NCBI RefSeq assembly: GCF_000718305.1
Contig: NZ_JOFQ01000021.1
Span: forward strand, 1-64,000
Direction: 5' to 3'
Source: Streptomyces niger
Lineage (GTDB): Bacteria > Actinomycetota > Actinomycetes > Streptomycetales > Streptomycetaceae
DNA: 64,000 nucleotides
Below are positions 17,922 to 25,434 of the stretch, in pieces (the first letter of the stretch is position 1; every line of letters starts with the position of its first letter). The notes below the pieces were generated by a model that searched no databases, was not told the DNA's origin, and was given only the letters and a program-made list of their open reading frames with translations. The position numbers were made by a program, and so were the translations under genes.

Positions 17922-18721
17922 GACGCGCCCTGCTCCTTCTTCACCTGGTCCGTACGCGCCTTGCGGCGGGTGACGGCGTTGTCCGAGGCGCCGGTGATCG
18001 CGGCGATGATCTCTTCGTGGGAGGTGTCCGCCACGGGGAAGACGCCGTTGTTGCGGCCGAGGCGCAACACCGCGACCCGGTCCGCGACGGCCTGTACGTC
18101 GGCCATGTTGTGGCTGATCAGGATCACCCCGTGGCCGCGCTCGCGGAGCCGCTCGACGAGGTCGAGGACCTGCGCGGTCTGCTCGACGCCGAGCGCCGCG
18201 GTCGGCTCGTCGAGGATGACGACCTTGGGGTCGCCGATCAGCGCGCGGGCGATGGCGACGACCTGGCGCTGGCCGCCGGAGAGCGCCGCGACGGGGATGC
18301 GGACGCTGGGGATGCGGATGGACAGGGTGTCCAGCAGCTCCTTGGCGCGCTTCTCCATCGCGATCTCGTCCAGGACGGAGGCGCGGCGCAGCTCGCTGCC
18401 GAGGAAGAGGTTGGCGACGACGTCGAGGTTGTCGCAGAGCGCGAGGTCCTGGTAGACGGTGGCGACGCCGAGTTCCTGGGCGTCGTGCGGCCGGTTGATG
18501 CGGACCGGACGCCCCTCCCACTCGATGGTGCCTTCGTCGATGGGGTGGACCCCGGCGATGGTCTTGACGAGGGTCGACTTGCCGGCGCCGTTGTCGCCGA
18601 CCAGGGCGACCACCTCACCGGCTTCGATCTCCAGCGTGACGTCCGTGAGCGCCTGGACGGCGCCGAACCGCTTGGAGACCGAGCGCAACGCCAGCACGGG
18701 CGCAGCGGACACGTGAATCAT
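17918..18721 (-). CDS. xylG: Sugar ABC transporter ATP-binding protein, xylose type
   Basis: A 267-residue ATPase that powers import through XylH. Walker A GDNGAGKSTLVK is at about residue 41, the signature LSGGQRQVVAIARAL near 150, Walker B VVILDEPTAALG near 170 and the switch His in LISHN. It has only one nucleotide-binding domain, whereas enterobacterial XylG and RbsA carry two in tandem, so the complex must use a homodimer. A GC-rich hairpin lies in the 120-base gap after xylF, and the stop overlaps the xylH start. Confidence 0.9.
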   Translation of the reverse strand: MIHVSAAPVLALRSVSKRFGAVQALTDVTLEIEAGEVVALVGDNGAGKSTLVKTIAGVHPIDEGTIEWEGRPVRINRPHDAQELGVATVYQDLALCDNLDVVANLFLGSELRRASVLDEIAMEKRAKELLDTLSIRIPSVRIPVAALSGGQRQVVAIARALIGDPKVVILDEPTAALGVEQTAQVLDLVERLRERGHGVILISHNMADVQAVADRVAVLRLGRNNGVFPVADTSHEEIIAAITGASDNAVTRRKARTDQVKKEQGAS

Positions 18722-18769
18722 CTCCTTCGCCGCCTGTCGGGCGGGAATGGTGCGTACGAGGCTGCCCGG

Positions 18770-18795
18770 GGCCCGCGCCGCTCGGGGCGCGGGCC
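18770..18795. terminator. Intercistronic hairpin between xylF and xylG
   Basis: Arms GGCCCGCGCC (18770-18779) and GGCGCGGGCC (18786-18795) with a 6-base loop, inside a transcription unit. It could reduce readthrough or stabilise the xylF part of the mRNA, as seen for many binding-protein genes. Confidence 0.5.
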
Positions 18796-18841
18796 GGGGC
18801 CGGGGCGGCGCGCACCGTCCGTGCGCGGGCCGCCCGAGGGG

Positions 18842-19933
18842 TTACTTGATGCCGGCTTCCTCGCAGGCCTTCTTGTAGTCCGCGGTGCAGATCTGGCTGG
18901 CCTTGTAGACCTTGTCCTTGATGATCGTGTCCTTGATGTCGTCCTTGGTCACGATCTGCGCGTCGTACAGCTTCGCGGGGATGCCCTTGACGTCACCGCT
19001 GAGGCTGTCGACCTTGTCCGGGGTGACGGAGCCGAGCTTCTCGCCCTTGAGGAGCTTGACGGCGACCTCGGCGGTGGTCTCGGCCTGCGGCTTGATCTGC
19101 TTGTAGATGGTGAAGGCCTGCTCGCCCTTCAGGATCCGCTGCAGACCGGCCAGCTCGGCGTCCTGGCCGCCGACCGGGACGTCGACCTTGCGCTGCTTCA
19201 GCGCGGTGATGATGCCGCCGGCCATGCCGTCGTTGGCGGAGTAGACGCCCTGGAAGCCGTCCTTGCCGGCCGCGTCGATCGCCGAGTTCATCTTCTTGTT
19301 GGCCTCGTCCGGCGACCAGTCCGGGATGTCCTGCTCGTAGACGACCTTCTTGACCTGCTTGTCGAGGACGGCGTGCGCGCCCTTCTTGAAGAAGGGGGCG
19401 TTCGGGTCGGTCGGCGAGCCGTTGATCATGACAACGTTGGCGTCCTTGGCGTCGCTGCCCAGGGCCTTGACCAGGCCCTCGCCCTGGAGGCGGCCGATCT
19501 TCTCGTTGTCGTAGGACACGTATGCCGAAATGTCGCCCTCGGCGAGGCGGTCGTACGCGACGACCTTCACGCCCTTCTTGGCGGCCTGGTTCACCCAGGA
19601 CTTGGTGGCCTTGTAGTCGACCGCGTCCAGGACGATGACCTTGACGCCCTGCGTGATCAGCGCGTCGAACTGCTTCTTCTGGGTCTCGGTCTCCTGCGCG
19701 GCGTTGTTGTACTTCACCACGCAGTCCGAGCACAGTTCCTTGATCTTGTGCTCGATGAAGGGGCGGTCGAAGGTCTCGTAGCGCGTGGTCTTGTTCTCCG
19801 GCAGCAACAGGCCGATGGTCTTGTTGTCACCACCGCCGCTGTCACCGCCGCCGGCCTTGCCGCAGGCGGCCACGGTCGCGGCCATGGAGACCGCGGTGGT
19901 GGCTATGACGACGCGACGCACAAATGCGTTCAT
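18842..19933 (-). CDS. xylF: Sugar ABC transporter substrate-binding lipoprotein, xylose type
   Basis: A 363-residue exported lipoprotein: basic N-terminus, hydrophobic segment and lipobox ATVAACGK with the lipidated Cys at about residue 24, then a Gly/Ser linker. The mature protein is a periplasmic-binding-protein type I fold of the XylF/RbsB class: IGLLLPENKTTRYETFDRPF, VIVLDAVD, VVAYDRLAEG and VGGQDAELAGLQ are typical of XylF. It delivers the sugar to XylGH encoded downstream. Start ATG at 19933 was chosen for its signal peptide. A TGACAACG-type operator lies about 100 bases upstream. Confidence 0.9.
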   Translation of the reverse strand: MNAFVRRVVIATTAVSMAATVAACGKAGGGDSGGGDNKTIGLLLPENKTTRYETFDRPFIEHKIKELCSDCVVKYNNAAQETETQKKQFDALITQGVKVIVLDAVDYKATKSWVNQAAKKGVKVVAYDRLAEGDISAYVSYDNEKIGRLQGEGLVKALGSDAKDANVVMINGSPTDPNAPFFKKGAHAVLDKQVKKVVYEQDIPDWSPDEANKKMNSAIDAAGKDGFQGVYSANDGMAGGIITALKQRKVDVPVGGQDAELAGLQRILKGEQAFTIYKQIKPQAETTAEVAVKLLKGEKLGSVTPDKVDSLSGDVKGIPAKLYDAQIVTKDDIKDTIIKDKVYKASQICTADYKKACEEAGIK

Positions 19934-20032
19934 GGGGATGGCCCTCCCTGACATGGCCGCGTCCTTGCGGCCGAGGTGCTTGGAGTCAACTCGGCCGCTC
20001 GCAGGGCGTCAAGGAGTAAATCCTTAACGAGA

Positions 20033-20046
20033 TGACAACGGTGCCA
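20033..20046. promoter_or_regulatory. TGACAACG-type operator upstream of xylF
   Basis: TGACAACGGTGCCA matches the palindromic site TGACAACGATGTCA at 25389-25402 at 12 of 14 positions; its arms TGACA/TGCCA differ by one base. It also overlaps a second dyad, AACGG-N6-CCGTT (20037-20052). Location about 100 bases before xylF suits a repressor or activator site, perhaps of the adjacent ROK regulator or a LacI-family protein. Confidence 0.5.
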
Positions 20047-20069
20047 TCCGTTAGCTGTGTGAACTCAGA

Positions 20070-20094
20070 GTGCGCCCCAGCAGCGCTGGGGCAC
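20070..20094 (+). terminator. Hairpin plus T-run between rok7B7 and xylF
   Basis: The arms containing CCCCAGC and GCTGGGG, extended by GTG/CAC with a 2-base bulge, are followed by CCTTTT at 20095-20100. The orientation with the T-run reads on the plus strand, but both flanking genes are on minus, so its target transcript is unclear; it may also insulate rok7B7 from xylF. Confidence 0.45.
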
Positions 20095-20099
20095 CCTTT

Positions 20100-20147
20100 T
20101 GGTTTCAGGTTTCGTTTCAGGTTTCGTTTCAGGTTTGGTTTCAGGCA
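20100..20147. repeat. Tandem 12-bp repeat (TTTCAGGTTTCG type)
   Basis: About four head-to-tail copies of a T-rich 12-mer, TTTCAGGTTTCG or TTTCAGGTTTGG, between the hairpin at 20070-20094 and the stop of rok7B7 at 20158. The T-rich composition is unusual in this GC-rich window. Confidence 0.7.
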
Positions 20148-20157
20148 ATGGCGTGCT

Positions 20158-21369
20158 TCAGGCGATGGCGGGGGTGTCCGGGCTCAGCGAGCCGTCCAGC
20201 AGCGTGGAGTCCCCCATCTCGCTGAGCACCAGCGCCAGCGCGCCCAGCACCTCGGCCCGGCCGCCCAGCGTGCCCGGTACGACGCTCAGCTGCCGCGCCG
20301 CACTGGGAATGGCGTACCGCGACACCGACTCCCGTATCGGCGCCAGCACCAGCTCACCGGCCTCCGCGAGGTCCCCGCCGAGCACCACCCGGCTGGGGTT
20401 CAGCAGATTGCACAGGTTCGCCACGCCGCTGCCGATGTGCCGGCCGACGTCCGCGATGACCCGGCGGCAGCCCGGGTCGCCGTCCCGGGCCAGCTGGACG
20501 ACGCCCGGCATGGTCAGGTCCGGGCCGTGCCCCGGCTGGAGCAGCGGCAGGACGTACCGGGCCGCCGTGAAGGTTTCCAGGCAGCCACGGTTGCCGCAGC
20601 GGCACACCGGCCCCGACTCGTCCAGCGTGATGTGCCCGATCTCGCCCGCCGTGCCGCCGGGGCCGCGGTAGATCTGCCCGCTGATCACCAGCCCGGCGCC
20701 GACACCACTGGCCACCTTGATGTACGCGAGGTCGGCGGCGCCCCGGCCCGCGCCCCACACCAGCTCGCCGAGCGCGCCGAGGTTGGCGTCGTTGTCGACG
20801 TGCACGGGCACGCCGAGCCGGTCCGACAGCTCCTCGCCGGGGTTCGTACCGGTCCAGCCCGGCAGGATCGCGGTCGAGCCGAGCGTGCCGGACACCACGT
20901 CGATCGGGCCCGGTACGCCGAGGCCCACCCCGACGACCTTGGACCGGTCGATGCCGGTGGTCTCCACCAGCCGGCTGACCAGCTGCTCGGCCCGGTCGAA
21001 GCCCTCGGCCGCCGAGGCGTCCACGTCGATCGGCTCGGACTCCTCGGCGAGCACCTGGTGCGCGAGGTTGCCGACCGCCACCCGCAGATGGCTGTGGCCG
21101 AAGTCGACGCCGACCACGACGCCGGCGTCGCCGGAGAGGGAGACGCTGCGCGCCCGGCGGCCGCCCGCCGAGGTGGGCGTGACCTCGACGGTCCCGCCGT
21201 CCTTCAGCTCCCGCACGATGTTGGAGACGGTGGCCGCCGACAGCCCTGTGGTCCGGGCGATCTCCGCCTGGGTGAGCGATCCCGCCATCCGTACGGCGCG
21301 CACGACCCGCTCAAGATTGGCCCGGTGCAGCGAGGACTGCGACCCCGGAGTCTCCATCGACTCATCCAC
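20158..21369 (-). CDS. rok7B7: ROK-family transcriptional regulator
   Basis: A 403-residue ROK repressor/activator. Winged HTH at about 25-75 (LTQAEIARTTGLSAATVSNIVREL), followed by a sugar-kinase-like ROK domain with VGVDFGHSHLRVAVG (ATP-like loop), LGLGVPGPID and the zinc motif CRCGNRGCLE. By position between ngcEFG and xylFGH this is the orthologue of S. coelicolor Rok7B7, known to influence xylose uptake, carbon repression and antibiotic production. GTG at 21369 is the annotated start; an ATG at 21357 (METPGSQ) is an equally plausible alternative. Confidence 0.85.
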   Translation of the reverse strand: MDESMETPGSQSSLHRANLERVVRAVRMAGSLTQAEIARTTGLSAATVSNIVRELKDGGTVEVTPTSAGGRRARSVSLSGDAGVVVGVDFGHSHLRVAVGNLAHQVLAEESEPIDVDASAAEGFDRAEQLVSRLVETTGIDRSKVVGVGLGVPGPIDVVSGTLGSTAILPGWTGTNPGEELSDRLGVPVHVDNDANLGALGELVWGAGRGAADLAYIKVASGVGAGLVISGQIYRGPGGTAGEIGHITLDESGPVCRCGNRGCLETFTAARYVLPLLQPGHGPDLTMPGVVQLARDGDPGCRRVIADVGRHIGSGVANLCNLLNPSRVVLGGDLAEAGELVLAPIRESVSRYAIPSAARQLSVVPGTLGGRAEVLGALALVLSEMGDSTLLDGSLSPDTPAIA

Positions 21370-21614
21370 TCCCGCCTGCCGCGGGCGGCACGACGACCGC
21401 CCGCCGGCCGGGCCGCACCAACGGGACCCGGCTTGTCTCCAACATGTGAATCTAAGCTGAGCTGCCCGGGTCCGCTCCCGTCAAGTCCTCGACCGCAGGA
21501 GGGCGTATATCCACGCACGACGACCGATGCCACGCGTGGACACGGCTCGGGGCCTCCCGCCGCCGGGTACGCGGCGGGAGGCCCGTGAGAGCGGTACGGA
21601 GGGGGCCGGCCCGG

Positions 21615-22595
21615 CTACTTCACCGCCCCCGCGGTCAGGCCCGCGACCACCTGGCGCTGGAAGACGATGTACGCGGCGAGGACCGGCAGCATCGCGATGG
21701 TCAGGCCCGCGAACAGCCCCGACCAGTCGCCCTTGTAGCCCTGACTGACCGCCAGCGCGACCAGTCCCTGGGTCAGCACCTTCTTGTCCGGGTCGCCGAC
21801 GTTGAGGACCGTGGGCAGCAGGTACTGGTTCCACTGGCCCAGGAAGTTGAAGATGCCGACGCTGATCAGCCCCGGCTTGGCCATCGGCAGCATCACCTGG
21901 AAGAAGGTCCTGGCGTGCGAGGCCCCGTCGATGAGCGCGGCCTCCGCCACCGAGGTCGGCAGCGTACGGAAGAAGCCGCTCAGGAAGAAGACGGTGAACG
22001 GCAGCGAGTAGGCGATGTAGACCAGGATCAGGCCGTGGTAGGTGTCCAGCAGGGCCATGTTCTTCATGACGAAGAACAGCGGGACCAGCGCGAGGATCAC
22101 GGGGAAGCCCATGCCGCCCACGAACAGGAAGTAGATGAAGCGGTTCCCCGGGAACTCGAACCGCGCCAGGACGTACGCGGCCATCGACCCGAGCAGCATC
22201 GTGCCGATCAGCGAACCGCCCACCACGATCAGCGAGTTCGCGAAGTACTGGGCCATGTTGGCCTTTTCCCAGGCCCGTACCCAGTTCTCGAAGTGCAGCG
22301 CGGAGGGCAGCCCCCAGGGGGAGCTGAAGATCTCCGTGTCGTCCTTGAAGGAGCTGACCACCGCCCACAGCAGCGGCATGGTGACGAGGACGCCCCAGAT
22401 CACCAGCACGCCGTGCGAGAAGACGTTCAGGACGCCGCCCTCGCTGCCGCCCCGCCCGCGAGCCCCCTTCCCGGCCGCCGCGTGCGGCTCCGGCGCCGCC
22501 GCGCCGCCCGCTCCCGCACCGCCGGCCTGCAGGGCACCGCGCGCGCCGTCCTTCGTGACGCCCCGGAGCTCGGGGGGATCGGTCTGTGCGGTCAT
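21615..22595 (-). CDS. ngcG: Carbohydrate ABC transporter permease (NgcG-like)
   Basis: A 326-residue CUT1/MalG-type permease. After about 50 Ala/Gly-rich N-terminal residues there are six hydrophobic segments; the conserved EAA loop reads EAALIDGASHARTFFQVMLPMAKPG and contacts the ATPase. It starts 1 base within the stop of the upstream permease (TGATG), so they are coupled. With the partner permease and the binding protein upstream it forms an NgcEFG-type importer for N-acetylglucosamine and chitobiose. No ATPase is encoded locally; the shared MsiK-type ATPase is known to serve such systems in Streptomyces. Confidence 0.8.
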   Translation of the reverse strand: MTAQTDPPELRGVTKDGARGALQAGGAGAGGAAAPEPHAAAGKGARGRGGSEGGVLNVFSHGVLVIWGVLVTMPLLWAVVSSFKDDTEIFSSPWGLPSALHFENWVRAWEKANMAQYFANSLIVVGGSLIGTMLLGSMAAYVLARFEFPGNRFIYFLFVGGMGFPVILALVPLFFVMKNMALLDTYHGLILVYIAYSLPFTVFFLSGFFRTLPTSVAEAALIDGASHARTFFQVMLPMAKPGLISVGIFNFLGQWNQYLLPTVLNVGDPDKKVLTQGLVALAVSQGYKGDWSGLFAGLTIAMLPVLAAYIVFQRQVVAGLTAGAVK

Positions 22596-23518
22596 CAGAA
22601 CTCCAGTCGCTCTCGACGGCCCAGCCGCATGACGACGGCCGCGAAGATCAGGGTGACGATGAGCAGCGAGACGCCGATCGAGGTGGCGTAGCCGGCCTGA
22701 CCGTCACGGAAGGTCTTCTGGTAGACGTACAGCGGCAGCACTTCCGTCGAGTAGTCCGGGCCGCCCGGGCCGACGCTCATGATCTGCACGAACGCGAAGG
22801 CCGACACGTCCAGGGCCAGGATTCCCATGTAGATCCAGCCGGTCTGCACGGTGTCCCAGAGCAGCGGCAGGGTGATGCGGAAGAACGTGTTGAAGCGGTT
22901 GGCGCCGTCCAGCAGCGCGGCCTCGTAGAAGTCCTTGGGGATGGAGGTCATCCCGGCGGAGAAGAGGACCACGTAGAAGCCGACGTTGGCCCACACCATC
23001 GCCGCCATGACGCACCACAGCGCGAGCTGCGGATCGCCCAGCCAGTTGGGCTGGACGCCGTCCAGGCCGATGGCGGAGAAGAAGGAGTTGAGGGCGCCGC
23101 TCTCCGGGTTGTACGCGAATTGGAAGAGCAGGGCGACGATCGGGACCGACAGCACCTGCGGGAAGAAATACAGGATCTTGTACGTGCTCGAACCGCGCAC
23201 CCCGCCGATGACCGCCTTCTTGGTGCGGCGGCCACCGACGTTGAGCATGAACGCGAAGAACAGGCCGAGCGAGAGCGTCACCACCGGCAGCAGCAGGAGC
23301 AGGGTCACGCTGTTGCCCACCGCGGACCAGAACACTCCGTCCTGGAAAAGACGCGCGTAATTGTCGAACCCGACCATCTTGAAATCGGAGCTCAGACCCG
23401 TCCAGTCCGTGAAGGAGTAATAGATGGCCTGCACGAACGGAGAGATCACGAAGACCGCGTAGATGGCCAACGGGAGGACCAGGAACCCGGCGATGAAGCG
23501 GTATTTACCGTGCTGCAT
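22595..23518 (-). CDS. ngcF: Carbohydrate ABC transporter permease (NgcF-like)
   Basis: A 307-residue CUT1/MalF-type permease with six hydrophobic segments. The EAA loop is EAALLDGANRFNTFFRITLPLLWD near residue 225. The N-terminus MQHGKYRFIAGFLVLPLAIYAVFV is the first membrane helix. It follows ngcE after about 60 bases and is coupled to ngcG by a TGATG overlap. The assignment to the Ngc system rests on gene order beside rok7B7 and on the length and type of the binding protein. Confidence 0.8.
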   Translation of the reverse strand: MQHGKYRFIAGFLVLPLAIYAVFVISPFVQAIYYSFTDWTGLSSDFKMVGFDNYARLFQDGVFWSAVGNSVTLLLLLPVVTLSLGLFFAFMLNVGGRRTKKAVIGGVRGSSTYKILYFFPQVLSVPIVALLFQFAYNPESGALNSFFSAIGLDGVQPNWLGDPQLALWCVMAAMVWANVGFYVVLFSAGMTSIPKDFYEAALLDGANRFNTFFRITLPLLWDTVQTGWIYMGILALDVSAFAFVQIMSVGPGGPDYSTEVLPLYVYQKTFRDGQAGYATSIGVSLLIVTLIFAAVVMRLGRRERLEF

Positions 23519-23579
23519 GACGTACGATTCCGTTCTTATCCTGCGGCGGCTGCCGCTGGTGACACAGCGAATTCGTCGC

Positions 23580-25022
23580 TCAGCGCTTGTACTTCTTGAT
23601 GCTGGAGTCCTTCCGCGTCTCGTCCGCGTACTTCTGGATCTTGTTGATGGCCTCGCCCGGCGTCATCCGGCCGGCCATCATCTCGCCGATGCAGCCGACG
23701 CCGATCTTCTCCTTCTGCAGGGCCACGTACCAGTCCTGCAGGCGGGGATTGAGGACGTTCTTGCCGGCCTTCTCCAGGGCCTGCTGCGCGGACGTCAGGC
23801 CCGGCGGCAGGGACAGGCCCTCGGTGCCGCCGTCCAGCGAGGTCAGCGAGGAGACCTGCTTGGTGAAGTTCTTGGAGGACTTCTCGCTGAGCATGATGCG
23901 CAGCAACTCCATGCCGCCCTCGGGGTTGTTCGCCTGCTTGGGCACGATGAACGGCTCGCCGCCGGACGCCCACAGGGTGCCGAACGGCATCTTGTCCGAG
24001 GAGCTGAGGCTGGAGGGGGCGCCCACCGCGAGGTCGAAGTTGCCGGCCTTCTTGATCTGGTTGGCGGACTCGAACTCCACCCAGGAGCCGTTCGGGATGA
24101 ACAGCGCCTTGCCCTCGGCCCACGCCTTCTGCGACTGCAGGTGGTCCAGGCCCGGGCTGCCCTTGAGGATGTAGCCCTTCTTGTACAGCTCGTAGTACGC
24201 CTCGAAGGCGGCGCGGACCGCGGGGTCCTTCCAGGCGCCCGGCTCCAGGTTGTCGATCCGGCGCAGCACCTCGGGGCCGCCGATCTTGGCGATGAAGGGG
24301 TAGAGGCTGAACGGCACGTAGTACGGGTACTTGCCGGGGTAGGTCCAGCCCGCGACGCCCTTCTTCTTGGCCTTCGCGCAGAGCGCGAGCATGTCGTCCC
24401 AGGTCTCCGGGTACTCCGCGTCCAGCTTCTGCAGGTTGGTCTTGGAGTACCAGACGCCGTAGACGGTGTAGGCGTAGTACAGGACCAGGGTCTCCGAGCC
24501 GCCGAACTGGCCCATCTCCACGACGCCGGGGCGCAGCGTGTCGCGCACCTTCTTCTTCGGGTCGTCGACGGACGGCGCGTCGAGCAGCGGCGTCAGGTCC
24601 GTCAGCTGGTCCTTGCCGACGAGGGTGGAGAAATCCATCTGCTCCGCGCCGGAGTTGTCGACCAGGTCGGGCGGGTTGCCGCCGTTGAAACGGGGCTGCA
24701 GCGTGGACTGGATCTTCTGCGTGGAGGCGTGCTTGATCTTGCCCTTGGTCTTGGGATAAGCGGCCACATAGAGGGCCTCGGCATCCCGGGCGTATTTCTC
24801 GCCGAAGCCACCGTCGAAGATGACCACGTCCAACGGCGCGCTCTCATTGACGGCCAGCGGGTTCTTCGCGGACTTGGTGCCCTTCTCTACCTTGTCGCCG
24901 CCACCGCTGTCGCCGCCGCTCGCGCACGAGGCGAGCAGGCTCATCGTCGGAACGGTGAACACTCCGAGCGCCACGGACCGCTTGATCAGATCGCGACGGC
25001 TGGTTTCCGAGGTGGATCCCAT
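23580..25022 (-). CDS. ngcE: Carbohydrate ABC transporter substrate-binding lipoprotein (NgcE-like)
   Basis: A 480-residue exported binding protein. The N-terminus has a twin-arginine-like SRRDLIK followed by a hydrophobic core and a lipobox LLASCASG (Cys at about 33), so it is likely a Tat-exported lipoprotein. The mature part is a large type-II (cluster D) solute-binding fold: FNGGNPPDLVDNSGAEQMD, YYAYTVYGVWYSKT and WVEFESANQI are typical of the N-acetylglucosamine/chitobiose binding protein NgcE. It heads an operon with ngcF and ngcG. A DasR-type site lies about 190 bases upstream. Confidence 0.8.
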   Translation of the reverse strand: MGSTSETSRRDLIKRSVALGVFTVPTMSLLASCASGGDSGGGDKVEKGTKSAKNPLAVNESAPLDVVIFDGGFGEKYARDAEALYVAAYPKTKGKIKHASTQKIQSTLQPRFNGGNPPDLVDNSGAEQMDFSTLVGKDQLTDLTPLLDAPSVDDPKKKVRDTLRPGVVEMGQFGGSETLVLYYAYTVYGVWYSKTNLQKLDAEYPETWDDMLALCAKAKKKGVAGWTYPGKYPYYVPFSLYPFIAKIGGPEVLRRIDNLEPGAWKDPAVRAAFEAYYELYKKGYILKGSPGLDHLQSQKAWAEGKALFIPNGSWVEFESANQIKKAGNFDLAVGAPSSLSSSDKMPFGTLWASGGEPFIVPKQANNPEGGMELLRIMLSEKSSKNFTKQVSSLTSLDGGTEGLSLPPGLTSAQQALEKAGKNVLNPRLQDWYVALQKEKIGVGCIGEMMAGRMTPGEAINKIQKYADETRKDSSIKKYKR

Positions 25023-25209
25023 GCTCAAGTCCTCGCCTTCTCCAGGACTCAGGCGGTGTACCGGAGCCACCCCGGCACCGCGGGTCAGATGCAGCTGAGT
25101 TGTACGGGATGTGCACCGGGCGCGCTAGAGATAAGCAGGGAATACGTGTGGTTCCCCGCTGTTGTCCCCCGGTTCCGACGGCTCGAAGCGCACAGCCATT
25201 CGGACGCCG

Positions 25210-25225
25210 ACAGGTATAGTCCACT
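25210..25225. promoter_or_regulatory. DasR-type (dre-like) site upstream of ngcE
   Basis: ACAGGTATAGTCCACT matches the DasR consensus ACTGGTCTAGACCAGT at 12 of 16 positions, including GGT.TAG.CCA. DasR is the N-acetylglucosamine-responsive GntR repressor of Streptomyces. The site is in the 412-base divergent region between ngcE and the GH92 gene. Functional binding is inferred. Confidence 0.5.
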
Positions 25226-25388
25226 TCACACAGGCGGGGCAAGATCAAAAGCAGCCCCGGATGCCAGTCTTTCCCGAGTTGAGACCTCTCCGGCATACAT
25301 GGCGGGGCGGGCAACATTCCCGCCACCTCATCCGGTTCCCTTGACACCAAAGGCCGCATGACTGTTGGTTATCTCTGCACCGTAGATA

Positions 25389-25402
25389 TGACAACGATGT
25401 CA
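25389..25402. promoter_or_regulatory. TGACAACG-type palindromic operator upstream of GH92
   Basis: TGACAACGATGTCA has perfect TGACA/TGTCA arms around ACGA, 32 bases before the GTG of the mannosidase gene. It matches the element upstream of xylF. Position over the expected core promoter suggests repression. Confidence 0.6.
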
Positions 25403-25434
25403 GACGATGAAGCCGGAAGAGTGGAGAAGCTCGC

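Noticed and set aside
20072..20100. Terminator of rok7B7
   Set aside because: The T-run lies on the opposite strand to rok7B7, so it is listed as a plus-strand hairpin of uncertain target.
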